A DNA stretch of 64,000 nt from Lunularia cruciata (GCA_948567375.1 OX419756.1:39818333-39882332); one strand, 5' to 3'. Positions 21,170 to 33,320 are shown, counted from the first letter of the stretch. Made by a program: numbers and translations. Notes: generated by a model from the sequence alone, not told the origin.

Positions 21170-21979
21170 CTATAGCTGCCCGTCCTCCAAGTTTCTTTGG
21201 ATCTTCATCCCTAAAATCCTCCTTGTTGTACCAAGATCTTTCATTCTAAACTCAAAACTCAAGAGATCTTTGAGCTTATCAACATCAGATCTGTTTGTGG
21301 TTGCAATAAGCATGTCATCCACATAGAGTGCTAGAATAATGAAGCCAAAGAATTCATTACTCATCTTTTTCATGTATACATAAGGATCAAACAAACTTTG
21401 TTTAAATCCTTGTGACCGCATAAAGTCATCAACCAATCTTTCCATTGTTTAAGAGCTTGCTTCAATCCATACAAGGATTTTAGCAACCTACAAACCACAT
21501 CCTCTTGGCTTTTCTTCACAATTCCCGTAGGCGTCTCATGAAGATTATTGCATCTAAATTGCCATAAAGGAAAGAAGAGAAAACATCCATTTGATCTAAG
21601 ATAAGACCAAAGAAAGCAAGAATAGAGCATCTAAACATCCTCCTTGTTGATGACTCTACTTGATCATCCTATACTAGCATGTGTCAAGGTTGCAGTCTCC
21701 TCACGCTCTTGTGATTCCTCAATTTGGGGAACTTGCTCCTTTGTGAGAGCCCTCCCTTGTGCCTTATCATGAAAACCATCATAATTAATCTCCTCCTCAA
21801 CAATATTGAGAGGAGATTTTCCCTTGTATGAGAGGCCTGAGCTTTCTCCCCCTTGGTCAGTGATCTAGACTCATTGAACAAAACATCTATACTAATAACC
21901 AATATACATGTGAGGGGATCCCATAATGTAGCATGTGAGGGGATCCCATAACGTAGCATAATGTAGCATGAGAGTGCAG
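21170..21979 (-). pseudogene. Copia reverse transcriptase and INT-RT linker of element D
   Basis: Minus-strand 21170-21445 encodes the copia RT end: FDPYVYMKK, the catalytic ALYVDDMLIA and FRMKDLGTTRRILGM. About 21440-21520 adds LLKSLYGLKQA. From 21656 to 21979 the linker after integrase is readable (TLWDPLTCILVISIDVLFNE). The linker contains a 25-bp tandem duplication at 21907-21956. The upstream part of D is missing here and an inverted copia segment follows. Fossil with a few breaks. Confidence 0.8.
21961..21979. repeat. 19-bp inverted repeat, left copy
   Basis: atgtagcatgagagtgcag is the exact reverse complement of 24827-24845. The two copies bracket the inverted copia segment J. Confidence 0.85.
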
Positions 21980-24826
21980 TTGCAATATATACTACCACAC
22001 ACAACTCAATTGCATTGTTAGAGAGCATAGTGGTGTGAATTGTCTATTCTTGCAAGTAGATTGTTTGAAAGGTCAGACTTCCCTCAGCTTTGAGAGTGTA
22101 TTTACCTTGCTTTGAAAGTATTATTTTTAATAGGAACAATAATTTGGATTAGAAAAGAAAATAGAGAAACTTATTGGTAGAGAAAACCTTCTCAAGTTAT
22201 AAGCTTCAAAGATTATATCTTCCTCTACATTGAAAGAAATTTCCACAAATCTTAGAAGAGAAACCCTTGTAGTGAAGGCAATAATAGCTGCTACAAACCA
22301 CTTTTGCTACTTACTCCTATCAAGCGTGGATTGGAGGCTACTACATGAAGCTGATTGTGGCCTTCTTTATTCAAGCCAAGTGGAGGGAAGTTTCAAGAAT
22401 TGGTGAGGGATGGCCAAGCAGTAAGACAAGGTGAGATGGCAGTCATGAAGGCTAGAGGTGCCAAATTTGAAATTTCCAAGTATGATAGATGCTTAGATTA
22501 TCTCCTATGGGAATGTCAGGTGAAAAGCATGCTTAAGGCCAATGGTTTTGGGAAATTTTTGAGACTCAAAGCTGATTTAGTATAAGAGGACGATTGGAAT
22601 GGCATGCATGAGATAGTTATACGTAGTGGTTTTACATCTACAGCTACATGTCATCAAGCAATTGGGTGAATACAAGGATTGTGTTACTCTTTTTGATGAG
22701 CTACAACAAAAGTGCCATCAAAAAGAGTTATCAAATTGACTCTACACATCTTTGAAGCTGATGAGTTTCAAGATGAAGGACAATGGGACCAAGATACAAG
22801 ATAATATTTACACCTTCAATGAGCTTGTTGTGGACTTGAAAAATCTTGGAGAGGACCTAAGTGATGAGAAAAAGGTCCTCCACCTGTTGAGTTCTCTTCT
22901 TAAGTCCTACTTGTCCTTGTCACAAGTGTTACTACATCATGATAGGAAGACCATCACCTACAATGAGGTGGTGAGTGCTTTGTTAATAAATGATCTTTAA
23001 CAAAAGATGAGGTTACCTTCTCAACCCTTGAATCCTTTAGGAATAGTGCTGAATGTGAATTTGTGGAAGGACTCAAAAGTGGACAGATGGTGGGAAGCAA
23101 AGGTATAAGAGTAGACCTTGGTCTAGGAGGAGATCCCAAGATTGTAAGATTGTGCTCTATTGGAAGTGTGGCAAAGCTGGTCACCTCAAGAGAGATTGTC
23201 GTGGCAAAGCAGTTGAGCCTTCTTTAGCAAATGTGGCAAAAGATAACAAGGAAGAAGAAGAGGACAACTTGCTTGATGACAACTATGCTCTATGATGCCA
23301 ATGGTATGCACTTTGCAGTTCATTTAAACCAAGGAGAGATGAATGGATTCTAGATTGAGCTTGTTCATACCATATGTGTTATAGTAGAGAGTTCTTTAGT
23401 TCTTACTCAATATAAAATGGTTCAGTTTTGATGGGGAAAGATCATCCCTGTCAAATTGTAGGCATTGGATCTATTAAGATTCAAATGTTTGATGGTCTTG
23501 TGCGCATGTTGACTAATGCAATGCATATCCTTTACATGAGGAAGAACATGATATCTCTTGGCATGTTAGACACAAATGGTCATCAATGGGAAGCAGTTGA
23601 TGGTGTACTTTAAGTCATGGCCAAGGGAAAAGTCATCTTGAAGGAAAATATGCACAAGAATCTAATGTGCTAGAGAGCAAGACTATTTGTAGAAAAACTC
23701 ATGCTACTAGATCCCATGATGACTACTTGTGCATTCAAGGCTAGCTCACATTAGTGAGAAGAGCATGTCTATTCTTTGCAAGAAATGCTTTATTTCTACA
23801 CTATGGTCTAGTTGTTTAGAATTCTATGAGTCTACTAGGGAAGTAGCATCAGACTACTTTTGGCTTTGGAACTCATAGTTCCAAAAAGATTCTTGATTAT
23901 ATACATAGTGATATGTAGGGCCCATCCTTTTTCTCCCTCACATTTTGGAAAGCTATTCTATGTATCTTTCATCAATGATTACTCAAGGTTTGTATGGATT
24001 TATTTCCTACATTAAAAGTCTGGGGTCTTTATGACTTTCAAGAAGTAGAAAAGCCAAGTTAAGACTAAGATTGGTAAGAAAGTGAGATTTTTGTAGTCAA
24101 ATAGCGGTGGGGAATACACTTTTGGAGAATTTGAGGTGTATTGTCAACAAGAGTGCATAACTCTCCATCTCACTATAGTATATACTCCACAGAAGAATGT
24201 GTTGTTGAGTAGCTCAATCTAAAAAAATCTGAGTGGCTGAGGAGTATGTTGAGCCAATCAGGTTTATCACATGAATTTTGGGCAGAAGCTATCAACATTG
24301 TAGCTTGTTTAGTAAATCATTCACCTTCTAGTATGACTAATTACATGACACCATTTGAGATGAGGCATAGATGGCATGCATATTATAGTCATTTAGTAGC
24401 CTTTGGATGTAATGCATATCCTCTCATACCCAAGGAAAGTAGATCTAGGCTGAATCTTACTTCCAAGAAATGTGTTTTGCTTGGCTACCAGAGTGGTGTG
24501 AAGGGTTACACGTTATGGGATCCCCTCACATGTATATTGGTTATTAGTAGAGATGTTTTGTTCAATGAATCTAGATCATTGACCAAGGGGGAGAAAGCTC
24601 AGGCCTCTCATACAAGGGAAAATTTACTCTAAATATTGTTGAGGGGGAGATTAATTATGATGGTTTTCATGATGAGGCACAAGGGAGGGCTCTCACAGAG
24701 GAGCAAGTTTCCCAAATTGAGGAATCACAAGAGCGTGAGGAGACTGCAAACCTTGACACATGCTAGTATAGGATGATCAAGCAGAGTCATCAACAAGGAG
24801 GATGTTTAGATGCAATACACCGTACT
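21980..24826 (+). mobile_element. Segment J: copia gag-protease-integrase in opposite orientation
   Basis: On the plus strand: a leader of unknown type (21980-22354), copia gag (22355-23000, with KFEISKYDRCLDYLLWECQ and YTFNELVVDLKNLGEDLSDE), a CCHC knuckle near 23155-23210 (GHLKRDC), protease (about 23340-23610), then integrase from about 23650. The integrase core end (SGLSHEFWAEAINIV) is near 24246, and the INT-RT linker runs to about 24810. It lacks RT and RNase H, exactly the parts present in D on the other strand. The shared linker is about 96 percent identical by eye to 21656-21979. Fossil with many breaks. Confidence 0.75.
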
Positions 24827-24845
24827 CTGCACTCTCATGCTACAT
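24827..24845. repeat. 19-bp inverted repeat, right copy
   Basis: ctgcactctcatgctacat, exact reverse complement of 21961-21979. Confidence 0.85.
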
Positions 24846-25656
24846 TCTCTTTGGAGAAACTAAAGAGTTATGACAAATGCAAAGAAAGGAGGTCAAGAGG
24901 TACAAGCACAGAATTGACAAAAGACAAGGGTACAAGGGTGTCAAAAAGGTTTGGAATTCCAAGGAAAGCAAAACAAGACACCAATCTTCCATTGATCACA
25001 AAAACTCAACACCACCTTTGAACCAAAGCATGTCTCTGGCACCAATTTCATACCCTCTATTGCCTCTGTTCACAATTTAGGATCCCTAATCCCTATTCAA
25101 ATTCAGCTCTCCTAGACATACATGTATGAATCCATCCCTCCTCCTCATACACCTATTTATGCTACTCAACTCTCTTGCACCCTTCTTCTCTTTGACATCA
25201 AAAGCCAAAATGCCTTTCCACAACTTTGATTCACAATTTGTTTAATTTCCCTAAATACCCATCAAAATCCATCCCATTCCTATATATTTCCTCTCCTCCA
25301 CTCAACTCAAGCATTGAGAAAATGTTGAGCATGAAACAAGGACAAGGAGCTCCTTGTTTCACACTCCCAAAACCACCAACAAAAAGTGGTGTGTGGAGTG
25401 ATTGCCATAAAAAAAGTGGCAATCAGAGAACCCTTCCAAGTCTCTTTCACAACAAGGAGTTGATTCATAAGCAACAATCAATCTCTTATTATTTTGTCTT
25501 TGATTGGCAACATTCCATGAAATGGTTGAACATCCTAGATCAATATAGATTTATGAAAAGGTGATGCTACTTCAACTCTTAGAACACCAAACATAAATGT
25601 AAGCATTCAATGCAACCAATTCCTCTATTTTCAACCAATTTGGTCCAATACCAATT
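24846..25656. other. Unassigned stretch between J and the D 5' LTR
   Basis: No retroelement domain could be read. A plus-strand open frame (25226-25564, 112 residues) follows a TATA-like sequence (tatatatt, near 25280) and has an ATG at 25321 beginning MLSMKQGQGAPCF, but I do not recognise it. A sequence resembling a copia primer site lies at the right edge (minus strand ATTGGTATTGGACC, about 25643-25656), so at least the end belongs to D. The rest may be D leader or a separate insertion. Confidence 0.4.
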
Positions 25657-25877
25657 GTAGGACCAATTCAATAATACATAAGAAATGCATGCACCATGGT
25701 CTACAAAAGAAAATATGCGGTTCACCTTATTGAGGCTACGTCCACGGAAACACATCATTAGCTTTCCTCATTATGAAAGTAATGTATCACAGAGAGCTTC
25801 TACAAGTTCTCTTATATAGTAGTCCAACCCTAGTCTAACTAACCAGAGTTACTCAAGACCTGAGTTAACTCCTTATA
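25657..25877 (-). repeat. 5' LTR of copia element D (221 bp)
   Basis: Homologous over its full length to 3030-3251, starting TGTAGGACC on the plus strand and ending in a worn version of CCTAACA, followed by the target copy gggat. The TATA-like core ttatatagt is conserved. The two copies differ at roughly one position in eight. Confidence 0.8.
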
Positions 25878-27093
25878 GGGATGACTATCTTGTAGCTATT
25901 GAGTCTGCATACAATAATTCCAAAAATGCAAGTACTAGATCCTTTCCTTTCTTCCTTAATTTTGGCCAAGACCTACTTGTTCTAGATTACCTTCTTGCTC
26001 TTCCTCTATCTCATGTTCCTCATACTTCCACCTTCTTGACAACCATATTCCAATCCCTCCAACAAGCCAAATTTCATCTCCTTATTGCTCAAAATTATCA
26101 AAAACAATATGTGCACCACCATTGTTGTGATCTCACGTTTCAAACTTGGTGATAAGGATATGTTTTCCTCTAGTAACCTACCATTCTACTTGATACCCAA
26201 GTCTGTAAACTTGCTTTTAATTACCTAAGACCCTTTGATGTCACCCAAATCATTTCTCATGTTGCTTATTGACTTGCCTTGCCTTGTCATATGCAAATCT
26301 ACCTTGTCCTTTATCTTGTTTCCAAGTTGAAACCCTTTGTTCCTAATCCATCTTCTTTTTTCTCTTGTATCCAACCTACTCCTCCTCCAGTCTCTATCAA
26401 CAATCATAAGGAGTATGAAATTGATTGTATCCTTGCATATCACCATATTCAACAAGGCCACCAACAACATACATAGTACAAAGTCCTCTAAAAGGAGTAT
26501 TCCCTTCATGATGCCACTTAGGAACCTCTTTCTCATCTCTAGAATGCACAAATGACTATCTAGGAGTTTGAAGTTTCCATGGTGATGAGGACGTCATCAA
26601 AGCAATGGGAAGTATGTAACAATATGAAGCTTAGTGATGAGTTAGTCAAGACTAACAAAGTAGCAAATAGGCTAAATTAACTAAGAATATTTTAGAAGCA
26701 TCTAAGAAGCTACCTAGCACCTTCCAAGTGTTGAGTAATGTGCATGCAAGGAAGAAGCTTCTTGGCTAGCTTAGCTTGCATGCCAAGTAGATGGTTTTGA
26801 GAAGGATGCTTCTTGGGGAGCTTCTTGGCTAACTTAGCTTACACGCCAAGTAGGCAACTTCTAGAAAGAAGCTTCTTAAGAAGTTTCTCAATTAACTTGG
26901 CTTGCACTCCAAGTAGGCAGCTTTTAGGAAGCTTCTTGAGAAGCTTCTCAAGAGCCTTTTATATTTCCTTATAAATACCAAAGCTTGTGCTCATATTAGG
27001 CATTTGGAATTTCCCTCATTCAAGAGTCCTAATGTGATCTGTCACTTTGATCTTTCATTCTCTTATTTCTCTTCTTTGTCTTGGTCTTTTACA
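25878..27093 (+). mobile_element. Element K, right piece: integrase end, chromodomain, 3' LTR
   Basis: Plus strand: integrase end (DDYLVAIESAYNN, then a stretch like the C integrase C-terminus to about 26340), a worn chromodomain near 26400-26580, and a C-family LTR at 26615-27093 (TGTAACAATATGAAG...TCTTTTACA, 479 bp). The TATA box is at 26969-26976. K contains D and is itself inserted in gypsy element L, whose sequence starts at 27094. Fossil, broken in several places. Confidence 0.78.
26750..26947 (+). promoter_or_regulatory. Heat-shock-element-like array in the K LTR
   Basis: Several GAAGCTTC cores with flanking half sites, for example at 26928-26935 and 26940-26947. They lie within about 25 bases upstream of the TATA box at 26969-26976 (ccttataaatacc). 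Arrangement and distance match the C LTR, in an independent and diverged copy. Confidence 0.55.
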
Positions 27094-28379
27094 ATAGTGA
27101 GCCAAGGCTACTACTACAAAAGCATATTGGTAGACGACACACCTGTCCCTCATCTGAATGTAAACCTAGTCTATAGGAGATTTTCTCTTCTCAATAGTCA
27201 ATATGGAAACCTATGGGGTATAAGATTGATCCACCAACTAGCACATCATATGAGTCTCCTATTGTTGCAATAGCTTGAGCTCTCACCATAGAGTTTTCAG
27301 TCAAATGATTAGGCTGAATTTGGACAATAAGCTTTCCACATATCATGTATCATGTAGAATCATGTAGAAGCACTCCCTAGAGATGTTTGGATCTGAAATG
27401 GACACCTCTCCACATCAATCTTCCATAACTTTAGATCAACAACTACAGCCTTGTCCAATATAAGAGGTTGTGTACTAGACTCTAATAAGACCTTTGTGGT
27501 GTATAGACCTTACCTAAACGTCCCACCAAATGTAAAATCCTCCTTTTCTTATTTGATAGGACAACTCTAGGTGTAAATCATGCTTGCTCAAAGGTAGGTC
27601 TAGTTGGTAACTCCTCCAATCTAGTTGTTGTGTTTGCCATAAACCACTAGTTGTTGAGCAAATCCCATGCTCCTCAACTAAGTCATCTCCAGTATTAATC
27701 ACCTCTACTCGAGAAGCAAGAACCACATCATCCTTACTCTCACAAAGTGTGGCAGCCAATCAAAACACTAGAGTTAGGTCAACTCCCAATGTAAACATGT
27801 CATTGGCTAAGAATAAAGGGAAGCTCATAATCAATTGAGTTACCTCTCACATTGTACTAGACTCAATCTATATAGTAGTAGGTGGCTGACTAGCCAATAG
27901 TCTATCATGCATCCCATCACCACGTACCAAACCTACAATAGGACCTCTAAGAGCCATGGATGTTGTCAATAGTGCCTCAAAGAGTATGAAAGATTGGGGA
28001 GTCTAACTTGTCTACCAGCCTTTCCTTTTTGTGGGTCCAACTCCATTGATAATCCTCTAGGCTTTGTTGCATTTACTACACTCGTAGTCACTGCAGCATA
28101 TACATCTATCTTTTCTTCTCCGCATATAAAGTCCAAGATGTCTCTAGTACCAACAAAAGAGGTGGAAGCCTCAACACCCAAATTTGATCTATTGTGGCTA
28201 TGGCCACGCTACCCTATCTTTGCTCCAACTACTCAATTTGAGTAGCCATGGTTGTATCAAAAGTAAAGGTAGGCATTACACCTCTACCATGTGTGGATCT
28301 TCTACCACCACCTTGTCCTCCATGACTTGGAGCTCCTCTACCACTTGCAATAGAAGCCCTACCACTCCATAACTTTGGG

Positions 28380-28924
28380 TGAATGTCAAAGCATTGGTCA
28401 CTAGTGTGACCAAATCTATGGCAATGGTCACACTATCTCTTTGCTAGTTGTGATGCACCCAAGGTATCATGTCCCTTGCCCTAAGTACACTCTCTCTTGT
28501 GGTGAGGTCCACCACAAGTCCAACAAGCAACACCACTACTCACTTATTGTTGTTGATCTGAAAATGAAGGTAAGGGTCTAGCTACACTAGGCCCTCCACT
28601 TGCTCTATAGGATCTAGGCTGTCCACCCTATCTTTAGAAGCAAACATGGCATGTTGCACTCTACTGCACTCTAGAAGAAGTAACAATTATGGATGAGGTC
28701 TCCCTACCAAATCCAAATATCACCATTCTCTCTTTCACCATGTTGAGCTCAATGTGCTCAACCAAACTAAAGACCATTGCCAAAGTAGGTGAAGTAGGTG
28801 AAGTAGCTTGTGATAATGTAGCATCTCGTACTCTATGTTGTAACTCCTTGTCCAGGATCTTGTACCAAAATTGGATTGTTTGGACCTTAGTTACTCCTTG
28901 AGTGAAACTGATCAACAATCTCAT
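28380..28924 (-). pseudogene. gag core and zinc knuckles of element L
   Basis: Minus-strand 28661-28924 encodes a gag core end (KVQTIQFWYKILDKELQHRV). Downstream, CWTCGGPHHKREC (about 28493-28531) and CDHCHRFGHTSDQC (about 28390-28431) form two cysteine-histidine knuckles about 20-30 residues apart. The latter fits CX2CX4HX4C exactly. Nucleocapsid proteins with two knuckles bind the element RNA. Fossil. Confidence 0.68.
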
Positions 28925-29597
28925 ATGATTGTATGCCTTGCATATACTCTCTCCAACCTTCCACTAAAACTCCTAAAAGCTCCTCAACTTGTCATTCCAC
29001 ACTCATTGGTAGTTTTACCTCAAGCATTGGAAGAACTCCACCATGGGGTTAAACCCCAATACTACATCACCTCTTGTAGTGGTAACTCCACTTGTAGTAG
29101 CACCATCTCCAAAACTAGTGCACCTCCGCTACATCCACCAATGCTACTAGAGCTACAACTCATTGGTACTACAATCTACCCCTAACAATTGAGCCTGAAG
29201 TGGTGAAGATGTAATTTGGAGACCAATACTATCTCCATAGCTCAATCTCCTCCAAGAGATTTCTTGAACTAATGATAGTCATCCATTGGTGGACCCTCCA
29301 AGTGCTAAAACAAACCCTTATATGCTATGAAGGGTATGAACAAAGTTGGGTTTTGCATCTACTACAAATCACACCAACTATCAAACTCCTAGATGAAATC
29401 ATTCAACTCAATGGTATCCACTATACTAGAGTAGCATTTGGGGCCTTTGGAGGCTCCATAAATCTTGTCCATATCCTATATCAATAGTTTGGATACACCA
29501 AGTGCACTCTTAGTTGAATCAGCTCTTGTATCAAACTCCAACTTAGATTCAATCTCCTCCCTCATTAGGACTTGAGATATAGGTTGATATCAAATGT

Positions 29598-30719
29598 TGT
29601 TGCGTCAAGTCATCACTTCCTACCTCACCAAAGAGAAACATAGATTGTTTGAATGATCATCATTCCAACCTCACTACCAAGAGCACACCACAGCACCAAT
29701 GCTCTAAAGTTAGGGCACCTCACACAAACATGGTGCACAAACAATAAGTAGAAAATGGAGGAGGTCAATCACAAGAAGTCTAAACAAGACCTCCATCTCA
29801 TAAATCAACACCATAGTGACTCTATCACCATTTAGCATTTGACATAATAGGAATATATATCAACTTCCTAAATACCAAGATCACCAAAAATGGAATCAAA
29901 TTGCCTCTCTTAGCTAAACAACAGGTATTGGTAGACCAATCACTAGCACAACAAGTGCAGGTGGACCAGTTGGCTAGGGCACCAATCTAAAAACCAAAGA
30001 TCTATGATTCAAACCTTAATATGCACAGTCTAAGAGGGTGGGCAAATTTCACCAAAACAATGACCAACAAAGCTCATCTAAACTAGTTAGCCTCATGCCA
30101 GCAAGTTGGTTTGCTAGCCCTTCTAGGCCTTCATAGCCTTCATAGCCTTCATAGCTTCTCATAGCCCACAATCCTATGCCTTGAAGCCTTTAAATACCAA
30201 ATGAAGCCTTTTTAGGCCTTTGTGGCTTCTCATAGCCCACAATCCTATGCATCAAAGCCTTTAAATGCCAAATGATGCCTTTCTTGTTGCCAATTCAAAC
30301 CCTCTTCAAATCTGACATAAATCTAGCATAAATTCTCTACCTAATGTGGTGTGACTGTAATTTGACATAAATTCCCTACCACACCCACTCTAACTAAGAG
30401 ACTCTAGGTAATGCTCACCAACCTTTGTCCACCATAGCCAAGAACTCGAAGGCTCAACATTTGAGAAATGAGCTCTCTAAAGTTGCCCTTTGAAGGTATA
30501 CCCCTTTGCTCAACCTAGGTCTCCATCCCAAATGGCACCACTAATAGCACATCCGACGGTGCAAATGGTGCAAGTGATGATAGGTCCCACCAGGTGATCA
30601 ATAGCCCTAACATGAAATTGGACCGCCAACGAGTAGTCCATGGGTAATGACCAAAATACCTATGAATACCAACTCTAGCATCCAAGAAAACGAGCCTTGG
30701 CACTACAAATGTCTCAACA
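29598..30719 (-). repeat. 5' LTR of element L (about 1.12 kb)
   Basis: Starts TGTTGCGTC and ends CTCAACA on the plus strand, with short inverted ends. Its last 400 bp match 61265-61616 of M. Inside are three copies of a 9-bp unit (ccttcatag, 30129-30155) and a 70-bp tandem duplication (units from 30154 and 30224). Confidence 0.68.
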
Positions 30720-30723
30720 ATGC

Positions 30724-30751
30724 TCAAAGTGAATAATTTGCAACTTGGCTT
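30724..30751 (+). repeat. Left copy of a ~27-bp target duplication of H
   Basis: agtgaataatttgcaacttg... resembles 34352-34378 (agtgaatagtttgcaacatg...) with about three mismatches. On the minus strand both read as gypsy RNase H (LQ-IHFEH), so the repeat is host sequence duplicated at the insertion of H. Confidence 0.55.
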
Positions 30752-32459
30752 GTTTTATGATTATTTTAACTTTGCATATCCTTATTTGAATAGAGTGAGT
30801 CCTCCTCATGCTAACAACTTGGAAGAGTGTGGAGATGGGAGAGGAGAGGAAGAGATATGAAATAAAACAAACACTTTCTAAGGGCTCTCTACCATATAGT
30901 ACTTGAGTGAATAGTCTATTCTGTTTGTTTTTAAATTTTGGTTCCATTGGTACCTAAATTGAAGACATCAAAGAATTGAGTAGAAATTTATAAGGATTTT
31001 AGATTTTTTAGGGTTAAGAGTGATCATTACACATTCAAAGTGATGGGTTAGGCATTTTCATTTCTAATCTCTTGGTTGTTATGATTGAGTTCCATGTGAA
31101 TTTAATCTGAAAATTTTTGGGATGGAAATTGAAAGTTATGAGAGTTTATATTTTTTAGGGTTTGGAGAGATTATATTTTCTCATGTGAGTTGGAATATGA
31201 GGGGTTGTGGTTTTGCAAATATAGGAAGAATATGAGAGGAGCATCATGTGCTACTGTTGTTATTATTGTGTTAACCATGGGTACACCTCCCCATGTGAGG
31301 TTGCCTAGAGCGGCTCAAGATACACCATGCCCGGTGTATTATCTACTCTTTACCTTGCAAGATGTAAAGACCCATGCGGGAAGGATGCACAGGGACTATG
31401 ATTGGACCACTTGGGATGCTCATGTGAGGCAAGCAATCACATTGATAGGTGTGACACTTGGGATTATCCTCTACCATTTGTTGACCATTCCAAGGATATT
31501 GATCGAGTCATGGGAGTGGTTAGCTTCTCAAGTGGGTTTCATTTTAGGGTTATTTGAGACTAATTTTCCATGTCCATGTCTATTCCATAGTTTACTCCAT
31601 ACACTCCATGATGAGGCTAGATAGGCTTTTTGCCTACCACTTGATCATTTGGCATGTGATCCCTTGGACAAGTTAGCATGGTTCCTATTCCTCCTACTCC
31701 CTTGATGGTGTCTTTGTTATGCTAAAGGAGGACATGTAGGGAAAAGAGAGGTGATTACTAGATTTTGTTGATTTTGAGTGGGAAATTGGGTGGCCCTACT
31801 GGAGGATTCTATTAGGGCTACATGTTTTAGGAGATAAAACTTGCCAAATGATACCATAGAGTCCACTTGATTATGACGGTGTATTGCATTAGATCAAGCA
31901 AGAGAGTTTAGTAAAGCAACATGAGCAGTACATCCTTTGTCTATTTCTAGTCCTATTGATGAGACTGTCTCTTCCCTACACTCACTATATCTTATGGTAG
32001 GAGAAGTGTTACCACTATAGGTCTTAGATTATCACCCTAATTAACCTTTATGTCTTGATAGGTTGCTTTTTGCACAAGCATTGTGTATTTCATATTGCCT
32101 ATTACCTTTCCTCAAGAGGTATTTTAGAGATGGTATATGAGCATCTTATACATTGCTTTCAAGCAGATGATCCTTCTAGTGGTTTATCAAGTTGCTTCAA
32201 GTGGCTGCAGCAATAGCAAGAGGAGAAATTATATGTTTGTTAGTCGGGTGTTAGGTGCTAGTAGACTTCTTGCAATGGGAAAGGACATGGGGGCATTAGA
32301 CCAATTGCTATTGGAGAGATCTTTTTATGTTTTGGTCAGCCACACTATTGTCCTTCAATATCATTCTTACTTCCTATAGCACCTTAGTCCATATTAGTTT
32401 AGAGTAGCTACACCTAGAGGATGTGAGGCTATTTCTTTAGGCATTAGGGCACATCCTAG

Positions 32460-33320
32460 ATATCCATCCAAAGTGAATCATTGTACATGTGGATGTTGAG
32501 AATGCTTTTAATAATGTCACACAAGCATCCATCTTTAGAGAGCTTAGGGAAGATAGTGGATCCTTGGCAAGTCTTATTTCTTTTGTGTGGTCTTTTTATG
32601 GCTCTCCTACTTCCCTTTATTACCCACACTGTAGTTTATAAGAGGGAGTCATCCTCTTGGAGTCAACTATTGGTACACATTAGGGAGATCCTTTAAGGGG
32701 ATCCTTATTTGCCATGAATTACTTTAGAGTTCTCTTATCTACAACTTTGGCCATGCCAGGTTGTGTATTTCCCCGCTTGGCATCTATAGATAGACTACTT
32801 GTTCTTGGAGTGCTAGAAACCAAGGATTTTGTCATATGCTTCTTAGACATTGCCCTTGCAAAGGATGTTCTCCATGTGGATGACCTTCCATTACTAGGAG
32901 ATTTACATGTGGCATTTGGTATACTCTCCTTTAGTATTGCTCATTGACCAACTTACCTCCTCCGCATAGTTCCTCCCTCCTTGACTTTCCTATCATGTTT
33001 GAGACCCTTTGTTAGGAGGTTTATGGGAGTCTTTGGTGATATTATTAGACCAAGGACATTTGAGTGTGTGATAGAGGATTTAGCATGTAGACAAACATCT
33101 TTAAAGATCTTGTGTGGAGAGGTCGGCTTGCTATCTATGGAGGAGATAGCACCTATAGCATTTTTGGGTAGTTGGGCTCTCTTTGCATCCTTACTTTCCT
33201 CTTGTTTTATTATTGTTGATAGACCAATTTTGGAGACTTATGTGATGGAGGTGGAGGAGGGATCTTTTTCTCTCCAGATATTATTGTGGCAAACAAGAGA
33301 TAGTCTATCTCCATGAGCAT
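32460..33320 (+). pseudogene. Reverse transcriptase of non-LTR element H
   Basis: Readable RT blocks: HVDVENAFNNVTQASIFREL (32483 on; D..AF motif of LINE RT), GDPLRGSLFAM (about 32690-32720), and a metal-binding HVDDLPLLGDLHVAF box (about 32876-32920). A thumb-like region follows, with GEVGLLSMEEIAPIAFLGSW (33115-33175). The glutamine expected before GDPL is replaced by a stop, and other stops and shifts follow. The thumb region is repeated in H2 at 50150-50290. Confidence 0.68.

Larger units (their letters stand above)
3030..25877 (-). mobile_element. Element D: Ty1/copia retrotransposon, heavily interrupted
   Basis: D is bounded by two 222-bp LTRs in the same (minus) orientation and near-identical 5-bp target copies, and is inserted in K. 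From its 3' side it holds a purine tract, RNase H (3252-4193), then C (4194-17340), a short copia stretch (17341-17419), insert I (17420-21169) and reverse transcriptase (21170-21655). It then has an INT-RT linker (21656-21979), an inverted copia segment J, an unassigned stretch and the 5' LTR. The LTRs differ at roughly one position in eight by eye, so the insertion is old. The coding parts are decayed, with several breaks besides the insertions. Confidence 0.75.
27094..30719 (-). mobile_element. Element L: 5' half of a Ty3/gypsy element
   Basis: On the minus strand: 5' LTR (about 29598-30719), a short region with a weak tRNA-Met-like primer site (about 29583-29597), gag with two zinc knuckles, and a protease-like region. 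The 3' half is cut off at 27093 by K. L lies in RNase H sequence of the left inverted-repeat arm (30720-30751). A related element, M, is at 61265-63367. Fossil with many breaks. Confidence 0.72.

Noticed and set aside
31190-31624. The 144-residue frame in H as a host gene
   Set aside because: It lies within the non-LTR element, upstream of RT in the same direction, with no sign of independent gene structure.
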